DNA of 64,000 nt from Clostridia bacterium. GTDB taxonomy: Bacteria > Bacillota > Clostridia > Oscillospirales > Acutalibacteraceae. Position numbers and translations under genes: made by a program. How positions within the stretch are numbered: the stretch's first letter is position 1; every line of letters starts with the position of its first letter. Under the pieces are notes generated by a model that was not told the DNA's origin, did not search any database, and was given only the letters and a program-made list of their open reading frames with translations. Below, one piece after another: positions 25,111 to 33,128 of this stretch. The stretch covers positions 124,001 to 188,000 of the forward strand of contig JAFYVN010000011.1 of NCBI GenBank assembly GCA_017549105.1, read 5' to 3'.

Positions 25111-26541
25111 ATGAAAAAATTTCTCGCAATCATTATGTGTATCGCTCTGATGCTCAACCTTGGCGCAACCGCTCTTGCCGGTTACAACGCACCCAAGCTT
25201 TCGCAGGCTGAATGGGACAAAATTTATTCCTCACTCAGCGATGAAAACACCCTTCCGATGCTCAATGTCGGAGCAAAAGCGGGTGAAGTGAGCCTTTGCT
25301 GGCACGCTGACGCGAAAAAAGCAGATGCAAAGGTCAGAATTTCCGAAAAATATTCAATGGCAAACGCAAAAACATTCACAGGCGAAAAAGCCGAAGCCGA
25401 AACAGAAGAGCAGGTTGTATGCCGTGTTGATATCACCGGTCTTAAAGAAAACACAACCTATTATTATCAGTGGTACACTGAAAACGGCTGGAGCCAAAAG
25501 TGTGAATACGAAACCAAGTCTTTCGGCGATCATAAGGCTCTTGTTATCGGTGACATTCAGATTGGCGGACAGACCGAGGATTCAACAGTACAGTCAATGA
25601 ACGGCTTCACATGGAACAATGTTCTTGCGGAAGCACTCGGAAACAACCCCGATGTCAGCTATCTTGTTTCTCCCGGTGACAACACCTCTACCGGCAAAAC
25701 CGCTGACGAGTGGCAGACCCTTCTTATGCCTTCCGCATTAAGAGGACTTCCCCTTGCGCTTGCAATCGGCAACCACGACAAAAAGGGTATGATGTATAAT
25801 TATTACACAAATATGCCCAACGAATTTTTCGGCAAATATTTTGAAGGTCTGGACAGAGATTTCTGGTTCCGCTACGGCGACGTTCTTTATCTTGTGTTCG
25901 ATGCTTGCTCGGCATCCGCTGCAGACCATATGGCAATGGCAAAGGAAGCCGTTGAAAAGAATCCCGATGCAAAATGGCGTATCGGTGTTATGCACCAGGC
26001 ACTTAACGGCCCTGCTTTCTGCGCATTCAGCGCTGAAACACAGATTCTGCTCAACGCAGTTTTCAGCCCGATTTTTGATACATATGATGTTGACCTCGTG
26101 CTTACAGGCCACAGCCACATTCAGGGACGTTCAAACTTTATGTATGAGAGCATGACAGTCGGCAAGGCTGAAAGCGGCAAGACATATACCGATCCTCTCG
26201 GCACCGTTTATCTCAACACAAACGCAATCTGCGACCAGGGCAGCTTTGAAGAATATGAATTTCTCAACCTTCCCTATGTTGCTTACAGCTTCGGCAAAAA
26301 CGATGTCACAACCTACACAACCCTTGATTTCAAGGGTGACACAATGGAAATCAAAACGATGAGAGGCGACAACAGCGAGCTTCTCGATTCGCTCACCATC
26401 AAGAAGACCGACGATGACCACAACGACGGCTCAATCTTCAAAAAGTTCCACCGTGTGCTTTATAAAGTTGTTGAGTTCCTCGGCTGGGTTTACCTTGAGG
26501 GCGATAAAATCACCGTTGCCATCAGAGGCGGACATTTTTAA
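25111..26541 (+). CDS. secreted metallophosphoesterase (purple acid phosphatase-like)
   Basis: This 476-aa protein has a signal peptide of about 23 residues (MKKFLAIIMCIALMLNLGAT, cut after ALA) and a fibronectin-like domain at about 50-135 as in purple acid phosphatases. The calcineurin-like phosphoesterase domain follows. Metal-binding motifs are GDIQ (147-150), GDN (189-191), GNHD (220-223), His295 and GHSHIQG (333-339). It should hydrolyse phosphate esters outside the cell; the substrate is unknown. The basic C-terminal helix (KKFHRVLYKVVEFLGWVY) may associate with membrane or wall. Confidence 0.88.
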   Translation: MKKFLAIIMCIALMLNLGATALAGYNAPKLSQAEWDKIYSSLSDENTLPMLNVGAKAGEVSLCWHADAKKADAKVRISEKYSMANAKTFTGEKAEAETEEQVVCRVDITGLKENTTYYYQWYTENGWSQKCEYETKSFGDHKALVIGDIQIGGQTEDSTVQSMNGFTWNNVLAEALGNNPDVSYLVSPGDNTSTGKTADEWQTLLMPSALRGLPLALAIGNHDKKGMMYNYYTNMPNEFFGKYFEGLDRDFWFRYGDVLYLVFDACSASAADHMAMAKEAVEKNPDAKWRIGVMHQALNGPAFCAFSAETQILLNAVFSPIFDTYDVDLVLTGHSHIQGRSNFMYESMTVGKAESGKTYTDPLGTVYLNTNAICDQGSFEEYEFLNLPYVAYSFGKNDVTTYTTLDFKGDTMEIKTMRGDNSELLDSLTIKKTDDDHNDGSIFKKFHRVLYKVVEFLGWVYLEGDKITVAIRGGHF

Positions 26542-26650
26542 ATGCAAAATTCAAAGTGCAGAATGCAAAATTAAGGGTCATTTTGGGTTTGAATGAAAAA
26601 TGAATAATTAATAATGAAGAATTAAGGGTCGCTTCGCTCCGAATTTATAT
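26541..26650. repeat. degenerate intergenic repeat with GCTTCGCTCC motif
   Basis: This contains AATGCAAAATTCAAAGTGC and AATTAAGGGTCGCTTCGCTCC. The latter is the reverse complement of a motif in the larger elements at 47341 and 52110. It is probably a decayed copy of the same family. Confidence 0.45.
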
Positions 26651-26660
26651 TCATAAACAT

Positions 26661-26693
26661 CACCGCCTGAGCATACATTGTTTTCAGGCGGTG
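26661..26693 (+). promoter_or_regulatory. perfect hairpin abutting the DUF4830 start codon
   Basis: CACCGCCTGA (26661-26670) and TCAGGCGGTG (26684-26693) form a perfect 10-bp stem with a 13-base loop, followed by AATTTTT and then the ATG at 26701. It can be read as the terminator of the metallophosphoesterase gene. It also holds AGGCGGTGA, the only ribosome-site-like sequence before the next gene. Confidence 0.7.
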
Positions 26694-26700
26694 AATTTTT

Positions 26701-27243
26701 ATGTTTGTATATTCTGTCAAAACTTCAAAAGCAAAAATTTTTACTCTTGTTATTGCGCTTGCGGCAATAATTGCGGCAGCGGTTTTTGTTATGGGTGCCG
26801 AAAAAGAGCCTGCGGCAAACGATTCCGCAATCAGCTACAAAGCAGAAAATGCGGCGGAAAGAACAGCCTTTCTTTCGCAGTTCGGCTGGAAGATTTCCGA
26901 AGACCCCGCTGAAATCAGCGAGGTTATTATTCCCTCGGATTTTGATGCAGGTTACACCGAATATTCCGAAATGAACAAGGCTCAGGGTCTTGACCTTGAA
27001 CCCTACAAGGGTATGCGTGCAAAACGCTGGACATACGATATTCTTAATTATCCCGGTCTTGAAAATCAAAGGGGAGTGCAGGCAAATCTGCTCATTTACG
27101 ACGGCAGAATCATCGGCGGAGACATCTGCTCGCTCGACCTTGGCGGCTTCATTCACGGCTTTGATTTTCCGTCCGTTCCACAGACAACCGCACCCCCTCT
27201 GAGCGTTGCGGAAGTACCGATAGAATCAACAACCCGGACCTGA
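26701..27243 (+). CDS. DUF4830-type membrane-anchored protein
   Basis: The 180-aa protein has one N-terminal membrane helix (IFTLVIALAAIIAAAVFVMG) and an extracytoplasmic domain. The domain contains AERTAFLSQFGWKISEDPAE and a WTYDILNYPG strand, matching proteins annotated as DUF4830 in gut Clostridia. The family's function is unknown. The Ser/Thr/Pro-rich tail is loose. The start depends on a ribosome site held within the hairpin just upstream. Confidence 0.7.
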   Translation: MFVYSVKTSKAKIFTLVIALAAIIAAAVFVMGAEKEPAANDSAISYKAENAAERTAFLSQFGWKISEDPAEISEVIIPSDFDAGYTEYSEMNKAQGLDLEPYKGMRAKRWTYDILNYPGLENQRGVQANLLIYDGRIIGGDICSLDLGGFIHGFDFPSVPQTTAPPLSVAEVPIESTTRT

Positions 27244-27278
27244 TTTTTTACGGCAGTCAATTTTAATATTTTGTTTGG

Positions 27279-27307
27279 TTGCTTTTTTCTTATGAATATG
27301 TTATAAT
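27279..27307 (+). promoter_or_regulatory. promoter of the TetR-pseudouridine synthase unit
   Basis: TTGCTT (27279-27284), a 17-bp spacer and TATAAT (27302-27307) precede the TetR gene by about 80 bp. Confidence 0.65.
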
Positions 27308-27385
27308 TGACGAGACAAACAGATGTGATTTGTAACACCTGCCAAAAAGTTGATTTTCTTTATCGGAAAACCAGGAGGTATAAAA

Positions 27386-27973
27386 ATGCCTAAAGATAAG
27401 AAAAAACTGATATATGATACATTTGTTGATTTACTTGAAAAAAAGCCGTTTGACAAAATAACAGTCAAAGATATCGTTGAAACCTGCGGTATCAACCGCA
27501 ACACTTTTTACTATTATTACAGCGATATTTACGACCTGCTTGAAGAAATTTTTGCAAAAGAGCTCAAACTTCTTGTTGAAGCTCACAGAAACGGTTCTTC
27601 GTGGGTTCAGGCATTTGCAAAAATTGCAACCATTGCATACGAACACAAAAAAATAATCAACAATATTTGTTCCTCACGCAGTTATGATTATTTCGAAAAC
27701 TATATGTACAAAGCCTGCAAACACATAATCATTGATTTTGTCAATGTGAGTGCGGAAGGGATGAAAGTGCCCGATGAAGATATAGAATTTATCGCATCTT
27801 TCTATGAATACGCTTTTCTCGGTATTATTTCGGAGTGGTTCAGAACAGGTATGCGTGAAGACCCGCTTTACCTCGGCAGTCAGCTGTGGCTGATTTCGGG
27901 CAACATCAAGGAATCGCTCAAACGCAGCGAAAAAAGATTGGAAAACAGGATTGAAAATGGAAATTTTGTTTGA
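27386..27973 (+). CDS. TetR/AcrR-family transcriptional regulator
   Basis: This 195-aa regulator has an N-terminal helix-turn-helix (KITVKDIVETCGINRNTFYY, residues about 25-45) and a ligand-binding C-terminal domain with the pattern of the DhaS-like TetR subgroup (FYEYAFLGIISEWFRTGM). The ATG at 27386 has AGGAGG nine bases upstream; 12 codons of upstream open frame are rejected. It overlaps the pseudouridine synthase gene by 17 bases. Its regulon cannot be inferred. Confidence 0.88.
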   Translation: MPKDKKKLIYDTFVDLLEKKPFDKITVKDIVETCGINRNTFYYYYSDIYDLLEEIFAKELKLLVEAHRNGSSWVQAFAKIATIAYEHKKIINNICSSRSYDYFENYMYKACKHIIIDFVNVSAEGMKVPDEDIEFIASFYEYAFLGIISEWFRTGMREDPLYLGSQLWLISGNIKESLKRSEKRLENRIENGNFV

Positions 27974-28604
27974 GGATAAACATATTGCCGTCTGCGTAAA
28001 ACCTGCAGGCATAATCAGCCAGAGCAGCGAAGGCGGCAATGATATGATAGCGCTGCTGAACGCTCATTTTGCCGAAAACGGTGAAAATGCAACAGCTTTT
28101 CCCGTTCACAGACTCGACAGAGAAACAGCGGGAATTATGGTGTATGCAAAAAGCTCCTCTGCCGCGGCAGCACTCTCAAAACAGGCGGAGCAGAACGCAA
28201 TAAAAAAGCATTACTTCGCTGTTATCCGTGGTACTCCCGCAGAAAAAAACGGTGTTCTTAAGGACTTGCTTTTCAGAGACAAGCAAAAAAACAAAACCTA
28301 TGTCGTAAACCGTATGCGCAAAGGCGTTCGTGATGCATCGCTTGAATACACGGTTATCGGCGAAACGGACGGACTTTCGATGCTCGATATTCTGCTCCAC
28401 ACAGGCAGAACTCATCAGATAAGGGTTCAGTTTGCGAGCAGAAAATTACCTCTTATCGGCGACGGAAGATACGGCGGAGGCAGCGGAAAACTTGCACTTT
28501 TTGCCCATACGCTTGAATTCACTCATCCAAAAACCAAAGAAAAACTCACCTTCTCGGCAAAGCCGGATTCAAGTGAGTTTCCGTGGGATAAATTTAAATT
28601 TTAA
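27957..28604 (+). CDS. RluA-family RNA pseudouridine synthase
   Basis: This 215-aa enzyme converts uridine to pseudouridine in rRNA or tRNA. The catalytic Asp54 is in HRLDRETAG, and the downstream motifs LLHTGRTHQIRVQ and GDGRYGG are conserved. No S4 domain is present, so it is a short RluA member. The start is taken as the ATG at 27957; a TTG at 27951 in frame is an alternative. It is coupled to the upstream TetR gene. Confidence 0.9.
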   Translation: MEILFEDKHIAVCVKPAGIISQSSEGGNDMIALLNAHFAENGENATAFPVHRLDRETAGIMVYAKSSSAAAALSKQAEQNAIKKHYFAVIRGTPAEKNGVLKDLLFRDKQKNKTYVVNRMRKGVRDASLEYTVIGETDGLSMLDILLHTGRTHQIRVQFASRKLPLIGDGRYGGGSGKLALFAHTLEFTHPKTKEKLTFSAKPDSSEFPWDKFKF

Positions 28605-28613
28605 GGAGAAAAA

Positions 28614-28766
28614 ATGCTTTCAATTTTCGCAATTCTCAGTGATATTCCTTTTTATATTGCTGAAATCATTTCAAAACTCACAGGCGCAGACACCTCTGCA
28701 TTTCTTGATTTCGTCAGCAACAGCTATGCAGAAATTATGGATGCAATCAATGTAATTATAAAATAA
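28614..28766 (+). CDS. 50-aa small protein
   Basis: An open frame of 50 codons begins MLSIFAILSDIPFYIAEIIS and ends MDAINVIIK. AAGGAG lies six bases before the ATG, only 10 nt after the pseudouridine synthase stop, and a strong terminator follows 24 bp after the stop. The peptide is hydrophobic and amphipathic with no Cys. It could be a membrane-associated small protein; no family is recognised. The clean ribosome site and its placement before the terminator argue that it is translated. Confidence 0.5.
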   Translation: MLSIFAILSDIPFYIAEIISKLTGADTSAFLDFVSNSYAEIMDAINVIIK

Positions 28767-28789
28767 AACCCATTGTATATGGAATTTTT

Positions 28790-28823
28790 AAGAAGACGGC
28801 GAAAATGCCGTCTTCTTTTTTTG
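28790..28823 (+). terminator. strong intrinsic terminator
   Basis: AAGAAGACGGC (28790-28800) and GCCGTCTTCTT (28807-28817) form an 11-bp stem with a six-base loop and a run of T to 28823. It ends the TetR-pseudouridine synthase-small protein unit. Confidence 0.92.
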
Positions 28824-28844
28824 ACAGAAAATATTGAATAGCTA

Positions 28845-28951
28845 TCCCGCCCTACACTGAAAAACACACAGCTATAAAACAATAATTACGCATTACACAT
28901 TACGAATTACGCATTAAAAGCTCTGCGTTCTGTACTCTGAACTCTGCACTC
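28845..28951. repeat. REP fragment plus degenerate intergenic repeat
   Basis: The reverse complement of 28845-28855 is GTAGGGCGGGA, preceded by a TGTTTTTCAG string as at 16914-16935. It is followed by ACGCATTACACATTACGAATT and TCTGCGTTCTGTACTCTGAA strings common to other gaps in this window. No gene is seen. Confidence 0.45.
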
Positions 28952-28991
28952 AAAAACGCTCCTCATTTCCAAAACGGAATCAATGAGCGTT
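28952..28991 (-). terminator. terminator of the two-component/CAP operon
   Basis: On the minus strand AACGCTC (985-991 side) pairs with GAGCGTT (955-961 side) around an imperfect inner stem, followed by a TTTTT run. It lies 10 bp after the CAP-protein stop. Confidence 0.7.
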
Positions 28992-29001
28992 CTGTTATTT
29001 A

Positions 29002-29970
29002 TTATCCGTGAAAAAACTGTGACCAGCAGAGCTTTCCGCTCGGTTTCGGGTCGGCGGCAACACCGATTCCGATTTCTTTGAATTTGGGATTCATTATGTT
29101 TTCATAATGGGTTTCCGAAGCCTTCCACGCTTCGCAGACAGACGTTGCGCTGTCAAATCCCCAGCCGATATTTTCGCCCGCAAGACCGGAGCTGAATCCG
29201 TTTTCACGCATAAGACTGAAGCAGGACTGCATATTGGGTCTGGTGTGATTATGGTTGCCAGACCATGCGATTTCTTCCGCTCTGACGTTAGCAATTATTG
29301 TTAAGTCTTCGTTAAGCTTAAGAGGACTGAGACCGCCTTCCGCTCTGTAGCCGTTGATAATTCTGAGCACCTCATTGATTTTTTTGCGGTAGGTTTCTCT
29401 GTTTTCCTTTGCGGCAGGCAGAAGATCATCATATGATGCATAATAGAATGTGCGGTCATAAAACTCGGTAAGAATTTCTTCCTTTGCCTTCTTTTCTGTG
29501 CCGTCGGGAAGCTGTTCATAGTAAACAAGCGCAATTCTTCTTACAACAACACCGTACTTGAGCTTTACATCATATGTTTCCTCTTCGGTACGGTATTCGT
29601 AGAGCTTTTTTTCGGTGGTTCTGGGAACAGCCTTTGTTGTTTTTGGAACGGGTTTCTTGGTAGTGGTCGGTTTTTTTGTGGTTGTCACCTTTTTAACCGT
29701 TGTTAAAATCTGCTTTGCCGTTGTTGCAACGGTGGTCGGCACAGAAGTTGTTGTTTCTTCCGTAGTAGGCTCTTCGGTTGTTGAAGGAGCCGCCGTTGTC
29801 TGCACAGCAGTTGACGGTGCATCCGTTACGGTTGCCGTTACTGCATCTGCCGGTGTTGCCTGAGCATCCGACGGAGTTGCATTTTCGGTATTTTTATTGC
29901 AGGCAAACAGACCCGTTGCCATAATAACGGCAAGCGATGCCGCAATAATTCTTTTTTTCAATATAATCAT
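29002..29970 (-). CDS. CAP-domain (SCP-like) lipoprotein
   Basis: This 322-aa protein starts with a lipoprotein signal (ILKKRIIAASLAVIMATG, lipobox LFAC near residue 24). A long Thr/Pro/Lys-rich linker (about 30-140, repeats such as TTTKKPTTTKKP) precedes a C-terminal CAP domain of about 125 residues. The CAP domain shows EEIAWSGNHNHTRPN, NIMNPKFKEIGIGV and CWSQFF. CAP proteins are secreted and bind diverse targets. The start lies one base after the histidine kinase stop, so it belongs to the same operon and may be part of the response or the sensing. An upstream 31-codon extension is rejected. Confidence 0.88.
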   Translation of the reverse strand: MIILKKRIIAASLAVIMATGLFACNKNTENATPSDAQATPADAVTATVTDAPSTAVQTTAAPSTTEEPTTEETTTSVPTTVATTAKQILTTVKKVTTTKKPTTTKKPVPKTTKAVPRTTEKKLYEYRTEEETYDVKLKYGVVVRRIALVYYEQLPDGTEKKAKEEILTEFYDRTFYYASYDDLLPAAKENRETYRKKINEVLRIINGYRAEGGLSPLKLNEDLTIIANVRAEEIAWSGNHNHTRPNMQSCFSLMRENGFSSGLAGENIGWGFDSATSVCEAWKASETHYENIMNPKFKEIGIGVAADPKPSGKLCWSQFFHG

Positions 29971-29971
29971 C

Positions 29972-31948
29972 TCATTCGTTATTAATAGTATCAAACACAA
30001 CAACAGCCATAAAGGTATCGCCCTTGACGGAAATATCGAGTGTTCCGCCCTGAAGCTCGGCAAGACTCTTGGCGATTGAAAGTCCGAGTCCGTTACCCTC
30101 GGTATGACGTGAACTGTCGCCTCTTACAAAGCGTTCAAACAGCTCGTCACCCTCAACACGCAGAGCGGATTTTGAAATATTGGCAATGCGCACAGCCGCT
30201 TTTCCGTTATTCTCTTCAAGAGAAATTTCAACATCCGTACCGCTTGCGGCATATTTACAGGCATTGTTGAGAAGATTTGAGAAAATTCTCCAGAGCCATT
30301 CGCCGTCACCCATAATATAGACATCGTTTTCGGGCATACGGATTCTCGGCATAAGCTCGCTCTGCTCGAGCTTAAGAGCAAACTCCTCGATTGTCTGCTC
30401 AACGATGATATTGAGGCTTGTTTTTTCACGTTTCACCTCAACATTACCCGAAGTAATCTGCGAAACTTCTATAAGATTTTTTGCAAGCACAGCAAGTTTA
30501 TCGGTATGCTTTGCAACAATTTCAAGATATTCCTTACGCTCTTTTTCGCTCAGATTGTCACGCTGGAGAAAATCAACATAGCTCTTGATTGAGGTAAGCG
30601 GAGTTTTGATATCGTGCGAAACATTGGTGATGAGCTCGTTACGGAGTTTTTCGCTCTTGAGCTCCTGCTCCATAGCCTTGTTGATTTCTTTTCTTATCTG
30701 GTCAAGGTTTTTGCCGTGGGATTTGAATGCGGCAATGCTCAGCTTATCGGTAACACCGCTGTCAAGAATACCGCCCGCAAGTCTTTCGCCCTCTTCTTTG
30801 ATATAGTTGAGGTTGATTGCAACCATAACAAAAATCGGGATGATGATAAGTCTTGTCATACCCCATACAATAAGGAACATAGTGAAAACCTTGGTCAGAT
30901 CGTTCTCCGTAAAGAAAATAAGACCTGCAAGAATTCCGAGAATCGATGCTTCAAAAATAATGTAGGCGGTAATGCCGAGAAGCAGCTTTTTAAAGAACGA
31001 CATCTCTCCGAAAACTCTTCTGACTTTTCGGGGAGTTTTTCTTTTGAATTTACGGTAAATCATATAAAATATGGTGTTTTTATAGATTTTACCCATCTTG
31101 ACTCTTACGGAAACGGTCTGCAGATAGCTCATAAGAAGCATAATAAATGCAACAAAGGTGATAACAACAACCAGGTTGTTAAGAACCATTTCAACGTCAG
31201 CCGCCGTTGTAAGTCCCATAACCATCCACGCCACGGCAAAGAAGCCGATAACCGCAATGGTGCAAAGGTCGAGCGGAATTTTGTCAACGCTGCTCGGAAT
31301 TATTTCACCCGTTTCGGGGTCGGTAACGCCCGCGTTAATCGTGATTATACACAAAAGAATAATCAGAATAATCAGACACGCAAACAGAACGGCAAAAACA
31401 AAAAATTTGAGCGAATTTGCAATTTCTATCCAGTCAAACGCACTCTTATAGCGGTCATTTGCAACATTTCCGTCTTCAAGAATTATTGAATACCGCAATA
31501 TCATCGGTTGGGTATTTCCGTTTTCATCAACGTCAAAAAAAGCTTCTTCTCCGGAATAATAAGCATTCTCTTCAACCCACGAATAGGAATAACTGTATCT
31601 GCTTTGCATCACGTTTTCGAGATACATTGCTCCGCTTTCATCGGTAACGGTAAAAACAAAGTTTGACCTTTTCTCATCGAAAAGCTCCTGATAATATTTG
31701 ACCTTTTTTACATCGCTTGTTTTTTTCAGGCATTTGTAATAGTCTTTTACTTTTTCGCAGTCATCAACCGAATAAATCTGAACAGCTACGGATTTTGCGG
31801 TTTCGCCGTTATTGCCCGCATCATAAAAATAATAGTCCATCAGATATCTTATTCCGAGGAAACAGCCGACAATAACAATCGTCAGACCGATTATGACAAT
31901 CGAAAACGCAGAATTATCCGCTGCGGAGCGGAGCTTCTTTTTTGACAT
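29972..31948 (-). CDS. sensor histidine kinase with six membrane segments
   Basis: This 658-aa kinase has membrane segments at about 14-38, 178-204, 227-248, 255-277, 321-346 and 354-379, with an extracytoplasmic region between the first two (about 40-177). The phospho-accepting His445 is in ITNVSHDIKTPLTSIKSYVD. The ATP-binding domain has NLLNNACKYA and GNGLGLSIAKSLAELQGG. The usual DxGxG box is replaced by NISKS, a variant known in clostridial VanS-like kinases. It follows the response regulator gene by 23 nt and is adjacent to the CAP lipoprotein, pointing to an envelope signal. Confidence 0.92.
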   Translation of the reverse strand: MSKKKLRSAADNSAFSIVIIGLTIVIVGCFLGIRYLMDYYFYDAGNNGETAKSVAVQIYSVDDCEKVKDYYKCLKKTSDVKKVKYYQELFDEKRSNFVFTVTDESGAMYLENVMQSRYSYSYSWVEENAYYSGEEAFFDVDENGNTQPMILRYSIILEDGNVANDRYKSAFDWIEIANSLKFFVFAVLFACLIILIILLCIITINAGVTDPETGEIIPSSVDKIPLDLCTIAVIGFFAVAWMVMGLTTAADVEMVLNNLVVVITFVAFIMLLMSYLQTVSVRVKMGKIYKNTIFYMIYRKFKRKTPRKVRRVFGEMSFFKKLLLGITAYIIFEASILGILAGLIFFTENDLTKVFTMFLIVWGMTRLIIIPIFVMVAINLNYIKEEGERLAGGILDSGVTDKLSIAAFKSHGKNLDQIRKEINKAMEQELKSEKLRNELITNVSHDIKTPLTSIKSYVDFLQRDNLSEKERKEYLEIVAKHTDKLAVLAKNLIEVSQITSGNVEVKREKTSLNIIVEQTIEEFALKLEQSELMPRIRMPENDVYIMGDGEWLWRIFSNLLNNACKYAASGTDVEISLEENNGKAAVRIANISKSALRVEGDELFERFVRGDSSRHTEGNGLGLSIAKSLAELQGGTLDISVKGDTFMAVVVFDTINNE

Positions 31949-31971
31949 AAAATCAACACCTCATTCAGAGA

Positions 31972-32703
31972 TTAATCTATAGCTTCGGGAACTTTTTTGC
32001 TAACCATCTTGTAGCCGTGACCCCACGATACCTTGAGATAATCGGGGTTTGCAGGGTCGATTTCGATTTTTTCACGAAGGTGGCGGATATGAACCGTAAC
32101 GGTATTCTCTGCGCCGAGGGGGTCATCGCCCCAGACCTTGCGGTAAAGCTCCTTGGGTGAATAAACCTTATCGAGATTCTGCATAAAGAATTTGAGAATC
32201 ATCATTTCAGTGGGGGTAAGATTAATGGGTTCACCGTCACGGGTGAGGGTTTTTGAGTTATCGTCAAGCTCAAGACCGCCGTTACGGAGAATTCCGCTCT
32301 TTTCTTCTTTTGTTGCCGAGTTATCCGAACCGCCGAAACGGGTGTATCGGCGAATCTGGGACTTGACTCTCGCAATAACCTCAACGGGGTTGAACGGCTT
32401 TGTTATGTAGTCATCCGCACCTGCATTAAGACCGAGAATCTTATCGGTATCCTGGCTCTTTGCTGTAAGAAGTATAACGGGAATGTTGTTGTTTTCTTCT
32501 CGGAGCTTTGTAAGGGCACGGATGCCGTCCATAACGGGCATCATTATATCCATAAGAAGAAGATGGATATTCTCTTTTGCAATAATTTCGAGTGCCTGCT
32601 TGCCGTTTTCAGCTTCGATGATATTGTAGTCGTCGCTTGAAAGATAAATTCTGAGCGCTGAACGGATATCAGCTTCGTCATCGCAGATAAGAATGTTGTA
32701 CAT
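31972..32703 (-). CDS. OmpR/VanR-type response regulator
   Basis: This 243-aa protein has a receiver domain with the acidic pair near the start (LICDDEADIRSAL) and the phospho-accepting Asp in LLLMDIMMPVMDG (residue about 52). A Lys in ITKPFNPVE is conserved. The C-terminal winged helix has LTPTEMMILKFFMQN and TVTVHIRHLREKIEIDP. It is the first gene of the three-gene regulator-kinase-CAP operon. Confidence 0.95.
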   Translation of the reverse strand: MYNILICDDEADIRSALRIYLSSDDYNIIEAENGKQALEIIAKENIHLLLMDIMMPVMDGIRALTKLREENNNIPVILLTAKSQDTDKILGLNAGADDYITKPFNPVEVIARVKSQIRRYTRFGGSDNSATKEEKSGILRNGGLELDDNSKTLTRDGEPINLTPTEMMILKFFMQNLDKVYSPKELYRKVWGDDPLGAENTVTVHIRHLREKIEIDPANPDYLKVSWGHGYKMVSKKVPEAID

Positions 32704-32725
32704 AATTTTTAGCTCCTTTTTTATT

Positions 32726-32971
32726 TTACCACTTTTTATAGGGACATTTCTGTTTTATGAATGCCGCCCTGAATTCGGGGTAACATCCGCATTTAAGGCA
32801 GACTCCGCCCGAAAGAAAATCGCACTCGGCGCAAACGCCAAGCCGTCTGCCGTACTCTTCATCGGCGCATTTTTCTTTTTCGGAAAGTCTGTCAATATGC
32901 TCTTTTATATTTTTGTGGGTATCTTCCTTGCCGCTTTCAAGAAGAAAACAGCGTTTGCAAATGTGTTCCAT
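32726..32971 (-). CDS. small Cys-rich DUF6171-type protein
   Basis: This 81-aa protein has seven cysteines, including CKRC at the start, CAECDFLSGGVCLKCGCYP in the second half and CPYKKW at the end. The pattern matches small proteins of gut Clostridia annotated as DUF6171, probably metal-binding. Function is unknown. It lies just upstream of the response regulator, 22 nt away, and may be the first gene of that operon. Confidence 0.65.
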   Translation of the reverse strand: MEHICKRCFLLESGKEDTHKNIKEHIDRLSEKEKCADEEYGRRLGVCAECDFLSGGVCLKCGCYPEFRAAFIKQKCPYKKW

Positions 32972-33012
32972 ACTTTTTTATTTTCAAATGTAAAATCAAG
33001 GGTCTGCGACAC

Positions 33013-33070
33013 TTTGCCTCCCTTGTTAAAGGGAGGGGGACCGCTTGCGGTGGAGGGATTCTTTTTTGAA
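33013..33070. repeat. two-hairpin dispersed repeat, copy 1
   Basis: The unit starts TTTGCCTCCCTTGTTAAAGG, continues with the hairpin ACCGCTTGCGGT and ends GGAGGGATTCTTTTTT. A copy identical over about 52 bp lies at 59387, and a diverged copy at 57231. It is in the gap between the Cys-rich protein and the arabinofuranosidase, followed by further degenerate repeat sequence to 33120. Confidence 0.75.
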
Positions 33071-33128
33071 ACCCGCCCGAAATTATTCATTATTCATTTT
33101 TAGTTTTTCATTCGGAATATCTCTTCAC

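Noticed and set aside
30614..31489. 291-aa open frame antisense to the histidine kinase
   Set aside because: Low-complexity Asn/Lys/His composition and complete overlap with clear kinase coding sequence show it is a shadow.
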